Source: Rhyacichthys aspro (lineage: Eukaryota > Chordata > Actinopteri > Gobiiformes > Rhyacichthyidae). From it: a stretch of DNA of 64,000 nt. Shown piece by piece: positions 1 through 11,139 of the stretch. The translations under genes and the position numbers were made by a program. Location of the stretch: NCBI GenBank assembly GCA_036850595.1, contig CM072161.1:7771905-7835904 (forward strand), written 5' to 3'. Below the pieces are notes generated by a model, which saw only the letters and a list, made by a program, of their open reading frames with translations, was not told the DNA's origin and did not search any database. Within the stretch, counting starts at the first letter, position 1. Every line of letters begins with the position of its first letter.

Positions 1-13
1 CGCTCACATCCTG
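1..13 (-). CDS. usp25: usp25 coding exon 8, cut by the window edge
   Basis: After the acceptor TTGTCCAACAG, the last bases read Gln-Asp-Val-Ser and one further base. This continues the SQQ|QDVSEF junction of the USP25/USP28 QQD box. Only 13 bases are present. Confidence 0.85.
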
Positions 14-3000
14 CTGTTGGACAAAATACAGACATCATAGAAAATTACCAATTAGGCAATTTCTTAAAGGGGTATAGAGCTTGTAATTAAACAACAATAC
101 TACAAGCAAGTCAGTTTGACAGAAATAAGTGCTTGGCCTGTCATCTGCTGAAGTACACTGATCCTTGGTTTGAGGAAACTGGTCTTGACAGAGGAAATTG
201 CTGAACTTCAAAGGGAACCTGCAGGCCCTGAGGCCACTCTCAAGTAGACATCAATGTCTCCCTGTAATTCAGGTCAATGCCTGTGCGACCCGCCTAATAC
301 ACAGAGGAGTGACATGACTGATGCGCACAGAGGGCAGAAGGATGACCTTAGTTAACCTCTGTGCAGACACTGGCTTAGTGCTATTGCTTATGTAAGGAGA
401 TGATCACAGACTGTTCTGTACAGCTGACAGATCTATGTTACATTATAGGACATATGCACCGAGCAGTTGATTCCTGGTCAATTTTTTTTAGCAAAGTTCA
501 GGGGGGCTAATGAGGGTTGTGAGATTACCGGTGGAAGATAAGAATGGTTAAGTGTTCTGTAGGGCTGACTCTGTAAAAGGAACTGAGCAGTCAAAGGCTG
601 AGCCAGAAATTAAAAGGCATACAATGAGATTTTAAACCCAAAACATATGGACACTTTTCTATAGAACAGATAACATCATTACAAAACTGTTAGAAGCAGT
701 TTTTTTTTATTAATATAGAAAATGAAAAGTAAATTGCCTTACCTGCTGCGACTCACTGGACTTAAAAGCCTCTTTTAGGATTTCCACAGCACGTGATGGA
801 TCCACATACTTTCTCTTGGAGCCCACCATGAGAGAGAAGAGGTTTCTCAGCTCCTGCATGAAAGGAAGGTTCCTGTGTTCCTGATGGGAAAAAATATTAC
901 AAATTAGCTTTGCATTAAACCCTATTTAACCCATTATAACTATGAATGTATGTATGTATAATGTATCTTGTTATAGTTTTAGAAATCTGTCTCACCTTTT
1001 GGTTGCGGGGAAGGTCCTGAACTCTGGCTGGAGGAGAGTAGTTCAGCACAAGCCTTTGGAACTCCAACAGGTTGAACAGAGACTTGAGAATAGAGAATAG
1101 AAATTCTTAAGAACCCCTACTTTTGGCTTAAGCTGTAGTCTTTCAAATATAAAAACTACTGAAAACAGATTTATTTATATTGACAGATTCAGACAGATCC
1201 ATGCTTTCTGTCTAAATAAATAACCAAATATATGTACCCTACAGGGTACATAAATACTACTGTAGTTAACCACAGGCCAGGGGAATTATACATTTGAGAT
1301 AGTTAAGTTAATGTAAACAGGAAACATACGATCACAAAAATAAGCTAAATGTGTATTTTTTTTGTATATCTGTAGATACAACCATTTCTGCTTCAACAAC
1401 TTGGTTGTAGGTGAATATATATTACACAGACAGACATGATGATACATTCTGTTGGGAGAGCAGAAAGTTGTTTACTCCTTTACTTGAATCAGGCTCAGCT
1501 CAGGTCAGTCTGAACTAGCGCCTACTTCTCAAGTCGTGGGGTTAGATTACATCATGTGATGGTGTATCCAGTGTTCATCTGGCATATTTCTGACCCAGTC
1601 AGAGTTTAGAGGGCACTTTATGACACATAGAGTTAGGATGCATGCAGTTTGTGACAAGTATGCAGTCTCACCTGTATAACAGCACTGAACCAGCAGGTAT
1701 TGCCAACATTTTTCAGCCCCACAGGGCAGTTGTCTATCCGTTTCCTGTCGTGTGGATTGGGAGAATCGCTCCATACCTCTGTATGTGTTCGCTTCAGGCT
1801 TGCCTTATTCTCTGCAATGCTAGCCTCTAAAACTCTGTCAAGATAAAAATGCAGATACAAATACTTCATTTTTTCCATTCCATTTACAAGAGAAACAGTG
1901 TGTTACTCAGCTGTTTTTAATGCATGTTTACCCTTCCTCAAGAACAATTTGTCGTGCACAGAAAATCTATTCAAATGGTTGTTCAGTAAAATAGTTGTGA
2001 CCTTTTAAACTCACCTGCTAATTGCCTGTTCCTCATCAGTGATGCCCGTCTCCCTGAAAGCCCGGTTTGACTCCTCCAAGCTGAGGGCAATCGCCCTCTG
2101 CAGGTCATCTTTATCATCGCCAGTGAGGTCTATCACATCTGCACGAAAATTAAAACACATGTGGCACTTAAGCTTTATGATCACTGATTATGGAGACTTG
2201 TTTCGGAAATGTTACTAGTCATCACTGTATTCCCTGTGGAAGTATCAGTGTTTATTTTAGCTACTTACTTGTGTCTGCCTGGCTTCCTACGCTGATGTAT
2301 CTGTCACTGGCCACCTGGGACGTCTGGTAGTAGGTCGTCTCATCTTGTTGAGGAACCTTAGCGTTCTTCTCAGTCAGAAAAGCAACCGCCTCTGCAAGAT
2401 CTCCATTGCTCACCTAAACATAAGAACAAATGGCAATTTCTTCAGCTTGATTACACATTTGATTTACTTTCCCCAAAATCATTAAATACTTGAAATGAGT
2501 CATGTTTGCCAACGCATAATATATAACAGTGCCGTTTATTCTTGTTATATACCTGTAAAGCTTGCTGAAGCAGCTGAACGTCTGTAGTGCCCGTAACTTC
2601 TCTCAACTGGTTTAGTAGCGTCTGCTGGTGCTGTTGGAAAGAGAATTTTGAAAAATTAGTTTCTATTTCCAGTCATTAGAGAGTGGCCATTTGTATTCAA
2701 ATCTAAAAAGTGAACACTTATTCACTCATATTTAAAGATACATATCAAACTCAGCTCTCTCGTGCAAGTAGAATACAAAATGTTTTTTAAAATATATTTA
2801 TTAGCAGCTGTCCACGACCAGAACATCAAAACAAAACCTGACCCATTCTTTCAATAATATAACATTTGTAATACCTTTTAATAAAAAACAAATGACTCTC
2901 ATTTTTATTAATGTGTTTACCCACTTCTTTGCTCATGATGTCAAAGACAGCTGTACTATAGACCACCTCAACCCCAACTTAACCTGCAATGCATAGCTTG

Positions 3001-5633
3001 TATAAATGCACTATAAATAAAGGGGGAGTGCACTTAGTGTCAGTGTCCAAAGCAGAGGTCTTAAGTCTAGAATGAGAGGGACATAGCCTATAGCTTTCAC
3101 AGGTGTAGCAGGCAACACTCAAGTGTAGCAGTTAAAAAACTCAGATAAACACAGATTTGTGTGTGCTCTACTGCATTTTTTTAGTGGTTTAGGGCTTACT
3201 TTTGTAGGCTGTGATACACTAAGGATTGAGTGAATAACACATAGTCATGGCAACACACTACACCAGCTAAGCAACAGAAAGACACTATTTTTATTAAAAT
3301 GGACGCTTCAGATACTTTTAATGGGGTTGCTACAGCGACTGCACAAAAGGCAAAGAAAAGGAGTCATGCCTAGGAGCGTGGCATGTACGCCGTCATCGGA
3401 TAACAATGGAGGCATTCATCTATCACGATTTGTGCTGTAATTGTATATATATACACTATATTGAAATTATGGAAAGTAAGCATCATGTTGTCAAATAACA
3501 TTGAGATAGAGGGTTATATTTTTAAATCTGTATATATAATTTTACAAACATATTCACTTGTCTCTATATAAAGTGGATTTCAATGTCATTTTTAACATAA
3601 TTCGAATGTCAGGGCATTGTATACACTATTTAACACAAATTAAAACAAATGATTCTTTGATTGTTTATGGACCTCGTTGTTTTGACGGACTGCCACCAAT
3701 TACAGGCAATAACCTCAAGAGCAATGTAATGGGAGTTCTCAAAAAAAAAAAAAAAACAACTTCAGATTAGTGTCCAATTATAGGATATTTGGCGTAATAA
3801 TGTTTAAGAATTTCTCTACTATACTTGTAAGAATCTGGCACAAAAAGCAGTGTAGCGTTCTGAACTTTTCTATTATCATAAATAATCTAGATCACAAAGT
3901 AAACAAAGAACTATTGTGATCTAGGATAGTTGTACCGCAGCGTCCTTATTTGTTGACGAGGAGACTGACAGGGCCAGGTTACTACAGAGAAGCCAAAGCT
4001 GAGAGAGTCATGTTTTGAAGAGACCACACCAACAGGCTGTCACCAAGATACACGTACACATCTCCATGTGACTGGTCTGCCATGGCTGTTTGTCATAGTG
4101 GTCATCTGCTTGTGAATAACACCCCTGAATTCTCTGCATGGCCAACTTGGAGCAGGTTACAGACAGGGGCATTCCACTTGCATTGCATGCTATCGGGTTC
4201 AGGCTGGGTTTTGGTATGTGCATTTAAAGGAGTTGCAAAGGAACACAAACACTTAGACGGGATTAGGAGTCTCTGAATATGACCTCATATGACTATCTGC
4301 AGGTCATTACATGCTCCACTGCTGCACCACACCTAATTATCATTCTAGGAAGAAAGGAAGAGCCACTTAGTCAGAAAATTTCAGACAACCACAATTAAAA
4401 ACACACCTCACAAACATACAGTCTTCAGTAAAAGTGATGCTGTCAAATAGTATTATTATTCTTTAAACTTAAAGGGCTTATTAACTTATCTTAGTCATGG
4501 TAATAGTTTAGCTCTGGTGAAAATATTATCTTAAATGTGCATGTTATAAAATCAACCCATCTGCCCACACCAAAACATTAACTGGCTGTTGTGTTTGGTG
4601 GTCTTAAGGGGTCAACGGCTGAAGTTTAACTTCTAATGCTAAAATGTCTATTTATTAAAACAATAAGTAAAGCAGTCTTAAGCTACTAAAAATAATGTTT
4701 ACACTGATGCTTGACGAAGTAAAACAGCAACCTGCAGCTACTGGGCTGTGCTTTAACATCACTCAGAAGAAGTTACATAACTAAGCAGAGCTGTGAAAGG
4801 CTGGCTGTCAAAGAGTAATCCCTGACCCAGAACCAAAGCTTGGGACTCAGCTCATCTTAGCTTACTTTCCATATGTGATAAAGCGTTCAAATGTAACCCA
4901 ATCACTAACCTTCTCTGTTTTAACCCAACCCACTTTTGGCTCCTCTAGAGCTGCAGGCTCCAGTGTGCCTCTACCTTTCCTGCTGGCAATGCTTTGTAAA
5001 CAAAGATATCACATATTGCATGAGTAAGTGCAGAAAAATGTGAGCACCAAAAACAGCACGCCCACATCTTAATACTAAACAATGTTGCAACGCCTATAAT
5101 TGGCGAAATGATTTCAATACCTACAGACAAATGATTTTGGAATAAACGAAACCAAATCTATCATTGCCAGATGGCCTTGTTTATTTCTATTGACGACACA
5201 GCTAAGCGAGCTAACGTTAGCAAACTAAAGATGCGTATGACTTGCACATGAGAAATACATCATACGAAATTCATCTCTGTTACATTTCTCAGGCGATGCA
5301 TGTGTTTAGCTGAACTTTACGAGCTGGGGTTAGCTAACATTCCAAAGCACCTCGCAAAACATTAGATAACGGTGTGCCAAGCGTTTGGATAACGCCTGGC
5401 CTAGCATCAGTGCATTTTCACAACTAGTTTCTCCTCTGGGTGAACCTCGCGGTCCTCAGAAGAATAATAACCAAGTAGAGAATTTAAACAAGGCCAAAAA
5501 GATGCTGCATTGCCAACTCGGTATGCAGTTAGAGTATCCGTTAGCATTACTTTAGCTAAAGTTAGCAATAACTTAGCTTCTGTGTGCTTACCTTCTGAGA
5601 ATGCTGCTGGAGGACATTCTGCTCCACGGTCAT
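1..5633 (-). CDS. usp25: Ubiquitin-specific protease 25, 5' part of a spliced gene (8 coding exons, continues off left edge)
   Basis: Usp25 is a cysteine deubiquitinase that trims ubiquitin chains in the cytoplasm and is linked to ERAD and innate immune signalling (family knowledge). On the minus strand I join exons 5592-5633, 2553-2630, 2269-2413, 2015-2138, 1672-1834, 996-1082, 743-880 and 1-13. All introns have GT-AG borders and the frame is kept throughout, giving about 263 codons. The start reads MTVEQNVLQQ, as in human USP25. In order I see a UBA-like region (about 15-55), the SUMO-interacting motif VIDLT (90-94), UIM1 (about 99-112), UIM2 (about 123-140) and the Cys box NVGNTCWF with catalytic Cys177 (human Cys178). 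The lysines matching the human SUMO sites K99 and K141 are present as K98 and K140. The His box and C-terminal half lie outside the window. USP28 is excluded because the N-terminus and the linker after the UBA follow USP25. Confidence 0.97.
743..880 (-). CDS. usp25: usp25 coding exon 7 (USP domain)
   Basis: 46 codons beginning EHRNLPFMQELRNLFSLM and including KRKYVDPSRAVEILKEAFKS, ending SESQQ. This matches the human USP25 thumb region. The acceptor is CCCATCAG and the donor is GCAG|GTAAGG. Confidence 0.95.
996..1082 (-). CDS. usp25: usp25 coding exon 6 (USP domain)
   Basis: 29 codons beginning SLFNLLEFQRLVLNY and ending QDLPRNQK, directly continuing the Cys-box helix of the USP fold. The acceptor is TCTCAAG and the donor is AAAG|GTGAG. 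Phase 0 at both ends. Confidence 0.95.
1672..1834 (-). CDS. usp25: usp25 coding exon 5 (UIM2 end, catalytic Cys box)
   Basis: 163 bases. The exon completes UIM2 (VLEASIAENK) and reads into the protease domain with GLKNVGNTCWFSAVIQ, which carries the catalytic nucleophile Cys177. K140 matches the human SUMO site K141. The acceptor is CTTGACAG and the donor is ACAG|GTGAG. Confidence 0.97.
2015..2138 (-). CDS. usp25: usp25 coding exon 4 (SIM, UIM1, start of UIM2)
   Basis: 124 bases encoding VIDLTGDDKDDLQRAIALSL, then EESNRAFRETGITDEEQAIS. VIDLT is the SUMO-interacting motif and DDLQRAIALSLEES is a canonical UIM. K98 (in DDKDD) corresponds to the human sumoylation site K99. The acceptor is TCGTGCAG and the donor is GCAG|GTGAG. 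Confidence 0.95.
2269..2413 (-). CDS. usp25: usp25 coding exon 3 (end of UBA-like region, linker)
   Basis: 145 bases that encode a stretch with AVAFLTEKNAK, then a linker with ETTYYQT and RYISVGSQADT, closely following human USP25. The acceptor is TGTTTAG and the donor is ACAA|GTAAGT. The exon ends one base into the Asn codon that precedes VIDLT. Confidence 0.95.
2553..2630 (-). CDS. usp25: usp25 coding exon 2 (UBA-like region)
   Basis: 26 codons beginning HQQTLLNQLREVTG, which encode most of the UBA-like ubiquitin-binding fold of the N-terminus. The acceptor is TTCCAACAG and the donor is CAG|GTATAT. The exon is in phase 0 at both ends. Confidence 0.95.
2631..5591 (-). other. usp25: usp25 intron 1
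   Basis: A 2.96-kb intron between the start-codon exon and the UBA exon, bounded by GT-AG. It is AT-rich and includes a run of A near 3741-3757. I see no conserved reading frame, RNA gene or recognisable transposon in it. The short frames it holds are not supported. Confidence 0.85.
5592..5633 (-). CDS. usp25: usp25 coding exon 1 (start codon)
   Basis: Contains the ATG (5631-5633) and 14 codons reading MTVEQNVLQQHSQK, followed by a GTAAG donor at 5591-5587. Human USP25 begins with the same ten residues, which fixes the start. The 5' UTR continues to the right. Confidence 0.95.
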
Positions 5634-5800
5634 GGCCGGTTCGCGGATAATTTTATTACGAAGATGAGCAGAATAAAGTAAAGAAACGGGAAAAACTTCG
5701 GACTATCAAGTTAAAATGCAATGCTAAGATGTCCCCTCCTTAATGAGCAACATTGCGGACGCCATAGCAGAGAGAGTGGCGCAGGTCGTAGGCATGAAAA
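5634..5800 (-). promoter_or_regulatory. usp25: usp25 5' UTR and core promoter region
   Basis: This interval lies directly upstream of the usp25 ATG. It is richer in CpG than its flanks (near 5635-5660, 5693-5700, 5755-5765 and 5778-5790) and has no obvious TATA box, which would suit a housekeeping-type promoter. The transcription start cannot be placed from sequence alone. Confidence 0.45.
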
Positions 5801-7103
5801 CACAGCTGCTCTGTGTTTCAATCTGCCATCGATTGCTCTGGTCTGTCTGAACTGCATTTACGTCATGGACAAGGCCCATTCGTGTTTGTTTTGAGCGTTT
5901 ACTTCTGCATGAAGGTAATGCAGAATGTCTTTTCTCTCGGTCTCGGCTGATCGCAATTACTTACAAATTATATTTCAAGCACAACAAAACTGAACTACTA
6001 CTTTTTTTATTAATTATTCCTTAATTACGCAAATAAAAAGCACAAGCATTACAGTAAATTTCCGGTGTAAGTAGAAAGCTATGGTTTATTCATGTAGGTA
6101 AGAGGCTAAGAGTAAGACAAATTTTTAGTTTAATTATTTATTTAAAGCCGTATTCTTTAATGTTTGATTATTTATTTACAGGTTTTTTTTGTTTGTTTTA
6201 AAAAAAAATGTATTATTGTTTTGAAGCAAATAACCTTTTAAATAAATAAATAACTGCTTATATTCCATACGGTTTTTTTTTAGGGTACACTTGGCTAACC
6301 CAATGTTAATACATGCCAATTTTCCCATGACCTGATTCAAGACCATTTTGCCTCCAGGAGGTGCTCTAGCAATAGCCCGGAATTTACTGTGTTGTGCTGT
6401 CCATATGTACATTTACATATTTACATATTTACATTAATGACTTTAATTAAATGAATGAAAAAAAAAATCAACACCATTTTTGCCAGACATTACAGAGATC
6501 CAGTCCTTATCTACAATTACATATCTACATGTTTAAATTGAACTAAGCCCATCATCTTGTTTTTTTAGTCAACATATATGTGTAGCTGTTTCTATGTTTA
6601 CATTATGTATTTAAAAATGATTAGTTCACAGAATGAGGCTACACCATTCAACATCTCCCGACATTACTGTGCAGTTTAATTATGTAGACAGATCAAATAA
6701 AAGTAGGATAGAAACACTGGGCATTCAAATCTGTCAGCTGTTATTAATTCAGAGCAAGATGGAAAAGAACCGTCCCCTCACTAGAAATGGGTCAGCCTTT
6801 AGATGTTCACGAATAGCATTGTTGTCATACTTATAACTGAGGCCCTCAGCATGCTTTGTTATCATGAACTGTGTCATCTAACTAGAGCATATAAATATTA
6901 ATAGGTAGGGTAATAACTTGTGCTGATGGGGGATGGATTTATTTTGTCAAGAATGGAAAAGAAAGTTGCCTGGAATTATGCAGCAACTTTCTTTTATTCT
7001 TTTGAAAGAATAGTTTGTACTTAAATAAAGACATCCATAAAGTCCTTTTCCTCAGTAGAATTTGTTTTACAACTGCAGCACTGCATTGTTATTCACACTT
7101 TGT

Positions 7104-7116
7104 CCAGCAGATGGCA
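7104..7116 (+). promoter_or_regulatory. CTCF-like core motif
   Basis: The 13-base word CCAGCAGATGGCA fits the vertebrate CTCF core pattern CCASYAGRKGGCR at every position. It lies between the usp25 promoter and the nrip1 3' end, where an insulator would make sense. A single motif match does not show occupancy. Confidence 0.35.
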
Positions 7117-8206
7117 ACATGTCATTTCCCTTAGACTTGAGCCTTGCATAATTTACGCCCCACGAAGCATCTGCATAAATGTGTAAAATGAAATGATTAA
7201 TGTAAATCACTCCTCTCGGTGAATCGAGCACTATTATAAATCACAGTAAGATTTTTAATCAATATTTTACTTTGCACATGTAGCAGGCCGAACTCCTGAA
7301 TAACCGGCCGAGTGCGTAAAGTTTACCTTAAGCACACAAGATGTCTCCGTCTCCTTCAGTCAGCAGACACATCACACAGTTTGACCTCGAGGCAGGAGGT
7401 AGAGCTATCAATCAGAGAATGTGGGAAGCTGTCAGGAAACCAATCAGAAAATAAGTTGATGAATCAATTGGCAAAGTCAAACAGTCGGCGTAGATCCGGG
7501 GCTGACAGGCTGATATAAAGGGCTCCGACTTGTTTGTCGAAGATCAAAACGGATCCTGAAATGAAGCCCGAGGGCTGTATGATAATAGCTTCACTCACAC
7601 CAGGACATCGAAAATCCCCTTGCTGTCTGTCTAATTCGGTAATCCACCATGAACAGGACACGCTGAATGACATCATATCTCACTTAAAATAGTAGGGTTA
7701 CAATAATCAGTGTAGAAAGCATCTTTGTGGGGTGCTTCCACGTGATGGAATCGTACCTGTGTGGGCCAAGAGGGCAATGTGAGTCAAATGTAAAAAAAAT
7801 ATTTCAAAATCTTCTGAAGTAAAGAGTGTAGCTTTGAGGGCCCTTAATGAAGTGCTGGAGGGAATCTGCTCTGCGGGGAATCTGCTTCATCTTAAGCCTT
7901 AACATTCTGGACATGCTTTAAACTTTACTTAGGCTACTTTTATTTTGCTGGATAAGACTATTCCGTTTGGAACCCATCCAAATGAGATTTTTAAGGGTTG
8001 AATTCAAACGTTTTCAATGATTGCTTGAAAACTTTCCAGCACGCTCTCTATGTATTCATATTCGAATCATTTTTAGGTCAAGGTTCAGTTGGATGTCAAA
8101 ACTATGATTACTTTAAATGTGCAAACTTTTAGTTATTTATATTTTTATATTTTGCACTGCATGGTGTAGTAGGCTGTACAGTTGAACCAGTCTTTGAAAG
8201 CACCAT

Positions 8207-8392
8207 AGAACCCAGTGGGAGTTCCATTATTTCCCATTACTGGACAATAAACTGAGCACTGCAACAGGAGAAGCACAAATGTATGTTTTATGAATGAAAA
8301 TTTTTTTGACTAAATTTCTGACACAAACTCATCATCTAACCTGTTTCTGACCGAATTTCTTCATTCAAAACAGCATGTCCCTGCAGGGCTAC
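8207..8392. repeat. Dispersed repeat fragments shared with 11101-11139
   Basis: The words AGAACCCAGTGG (8207) and GTCCCTGCAGGGCTAC (8377) recur in the same order at 11101 and 11124, spaced more closely there. This suggests two decayed copies of one dispersed element. I cannot assign it to a family. Confidence 0.35.
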
Positions 8393-11100
8393 CATAGATT
8401 CTGCAAACCTGCTAAAAAAAACAAAGATTTGACATAAATGTACCACACTTGGTGGTAGGTGATGCCCCTGTTTAGAAAGGAAGTAAAAGTGTACTGTATA
8501 AACTACATTTTCAAGCATTTTGGGAAATTTCAAGCACTTTTTTTTATTACGCTTATTTACTTTGGTTTTTTTTTTTGTTTTGTTTTGTTTTTTGGTCAAA
8601 CCACTTTTGAAATTATATACCCTTTTTTTGATGATGGGCACAGTGGCAAGCTCTGTTACCTGTCGTTCACATGCTGCCAGTCTTTTCACGCAGATTTCTT
8701 TCTGTTTCCTTCATTTGGGATTTCAGAGACTGTCTTGGCTCCAAAGCTGCAAGATGGACACTGTATAGAATCATCATGCATTAAGTGATATATATTTTCT
8801 TATTAACTGAGGGCTTCCGGCAATTATATGTCTCTGAATCTGGCTGACAAAGCTTCTCGGGACGTATTATCCGGGCGTTGTAGAATGGCCCATTGTGCCG
8901 GTGTCTATGTGAAATTGAGTTGTGTCCATTTATATGAGTGTAGTCTATCGCGTAATGGCTTTAAATCGAAATGAGTTGGCACCATTGTATGAAGTTTGAT
9001 ATATTTGTTCTGAAGGCACACAGTGTACCATTTCAGGCTACTATCGCTATTTTCAAGACGATCTTTGCACAGTGGTGTAATTGGTAAATAATACTGTGAT
9101 CATTTTAGTAAAAATCTCAATTTGGACATTTCACAAGGCCTATTTTTTTGTTTAAGTGGGACAAGATGCACGTTTGATATTACAACATCTATCACTGATG
9201 TTATAATGTTGTCCACCTGAGAAACGCAGAAATTGCCCACTGAACACATATTAATGTATTTTGCAGGAAACAGGCGAGACAGCAACAATACTCAGTTCAT
9301 TTAATTATAAACAACACTGATTGCGTCCTCTCCTTTCCCTGCTTTTTCTCCTCAGAGTGCAATATGAGCATTGATTTTATGACAGGGTGAAGAATGAAGT
9401 AGTTAAAGGCTGTCGTGGCTGGATGTAGTGCATCCTGACAAGATCTGTGTTTGCGAGCACTTCGGCCATTTTGCAGGTTTGTAATTCTTATTATGGGAGA
9501 CATTTACTCGCACCGGTCAGGCCTTTTGCAATTACCGGCAGTTCATATTTATCACACGGTTTCAGACATGGCTTTAATTAGTGCTCGGTTAAATGCGTGA
9601 TATGTCATTTCTGCTACAGTTTTTTTTTTTTTCTTCAAATAAAACATGAACAGAATATTCCGTTTTGTTGGTGACAGATTGTACCCCGTAAAAAGAAACA
9701 CTTCTTGTAACTGTGTAACTAAGCTTAAAGTGTAAAAGTTCACACAGTACTAAGTGGTTGAATTGTCTACATTTTGTGTCCAGTGTCCAATCTGTTTTAG
9801 TCATTTCTCATCTTTCAAACATGAATTACTTATATTTGTGCTTCTGTGCATTTGGCTGGGTGTAATATTCAAAACGGCCGACTGGCTTTGAGACTAGTGT
9901 CATACAGATCTTGGAATATTCATTGAAGACAACTATAGCCCACAGTTGATTTAGTTCACTTTGTTTTATGTGATTGGATGAAAACCTCATATCGTTTTGT
10001 CTTTGTCACTTTTATATTTGACCCACTGACTTTTTCTGCTATTACACTACTGCAAATACAGATGGCACTAATATGTCTCTACACGTTTTGCAAATTTAGG
10101 ATGTGCTGAAAGACATTTTGACTCAGAGATACATGGACTCGGACTGTTTTTATTTCATAACTCTTTTGTTCAGATCTCTTCCAATATGCATCTCACACCT
10201 GTCTTGGTCTCAAGCCATAAAAGGTCTTGGTGTGGTCTTTACTACAACACTATAAATGATACATGATGTTTTTCAATGTAATATAATCAGTCGTGTATTA
10301 AATAACAATAATTAGAAGCTATTACCTGGCAAGCTTATGTATGGAGGCGCATTCACTAATAGTAATGACATAAAAGGGCAACAACTGGCCTTACTTGCCA
10401 CTTTTTTCCCAACACCTGTGGCAAAATAAAAAATAATGATTTAAATACAGACACTTTTATGCATATTTTTTCATTTTGATTATATCTTTTAATGGCTGCA
10501 TAATTAATGTATATAATTTATTAAATGCAAAAATACTTTCATCTGCATTTTCAACTAATAATTAAAACCAATGCCCTCTTGATCCTTGCTCGCTCTTTAA
10601 AGGTATAGTTACTCTAATGTACCTCAAAACCAAAATGTTAAAACCGTCTTTTCAAACCCCCGGTGGGTACCAGAGGCAGTGTTTTCTCTTGTACGACTTC
10701 ACGCTGGGTGGAACATCAGAGCACAAACTCAACAGAGTTAAATCTGGCGTGCTTTTGTCGTAAATGGCCCTTGGCCCCCGCTGAACAAAGTTCACATCCC
10801 AAGCTGGTCTCAGCCAGACTAGTTGACACTGAACTGCCCTTTCTCATTCTACTGGGGATTTCGAGAAATGTTTACTTGGAAAGTTCATGACCCTGCAGAT
10901 CAACCGCAGTGTCACCATTTGTGATGAAACTTACAGGAAATGAGTGGTTTTGATTTTTGTTCATCTATGGCGGAGGTGATGAATGCAAATAGTAAATCAT
11001 TTCGGCAATTAATAAGTTAGACAGGTTGTGTTTATTTAAAAGGTACTCTTTTTAAAATTTTGTCATTAGCAGTTACATTCTTAGACCTTTAAAACTCCAC

Positions 11101-11139
11101 AGAACCCAGTGGAAGCAGCCATTGTCCCTGCAGGGCTAC
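11101..11139. repeat. Second copy of the dispersed repeat seen at 8207-8392
   Basis: Carries both shared words within 39 bases, including the palindromic core CCTGCAGG. Family unknown. Confidence 0.35.
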
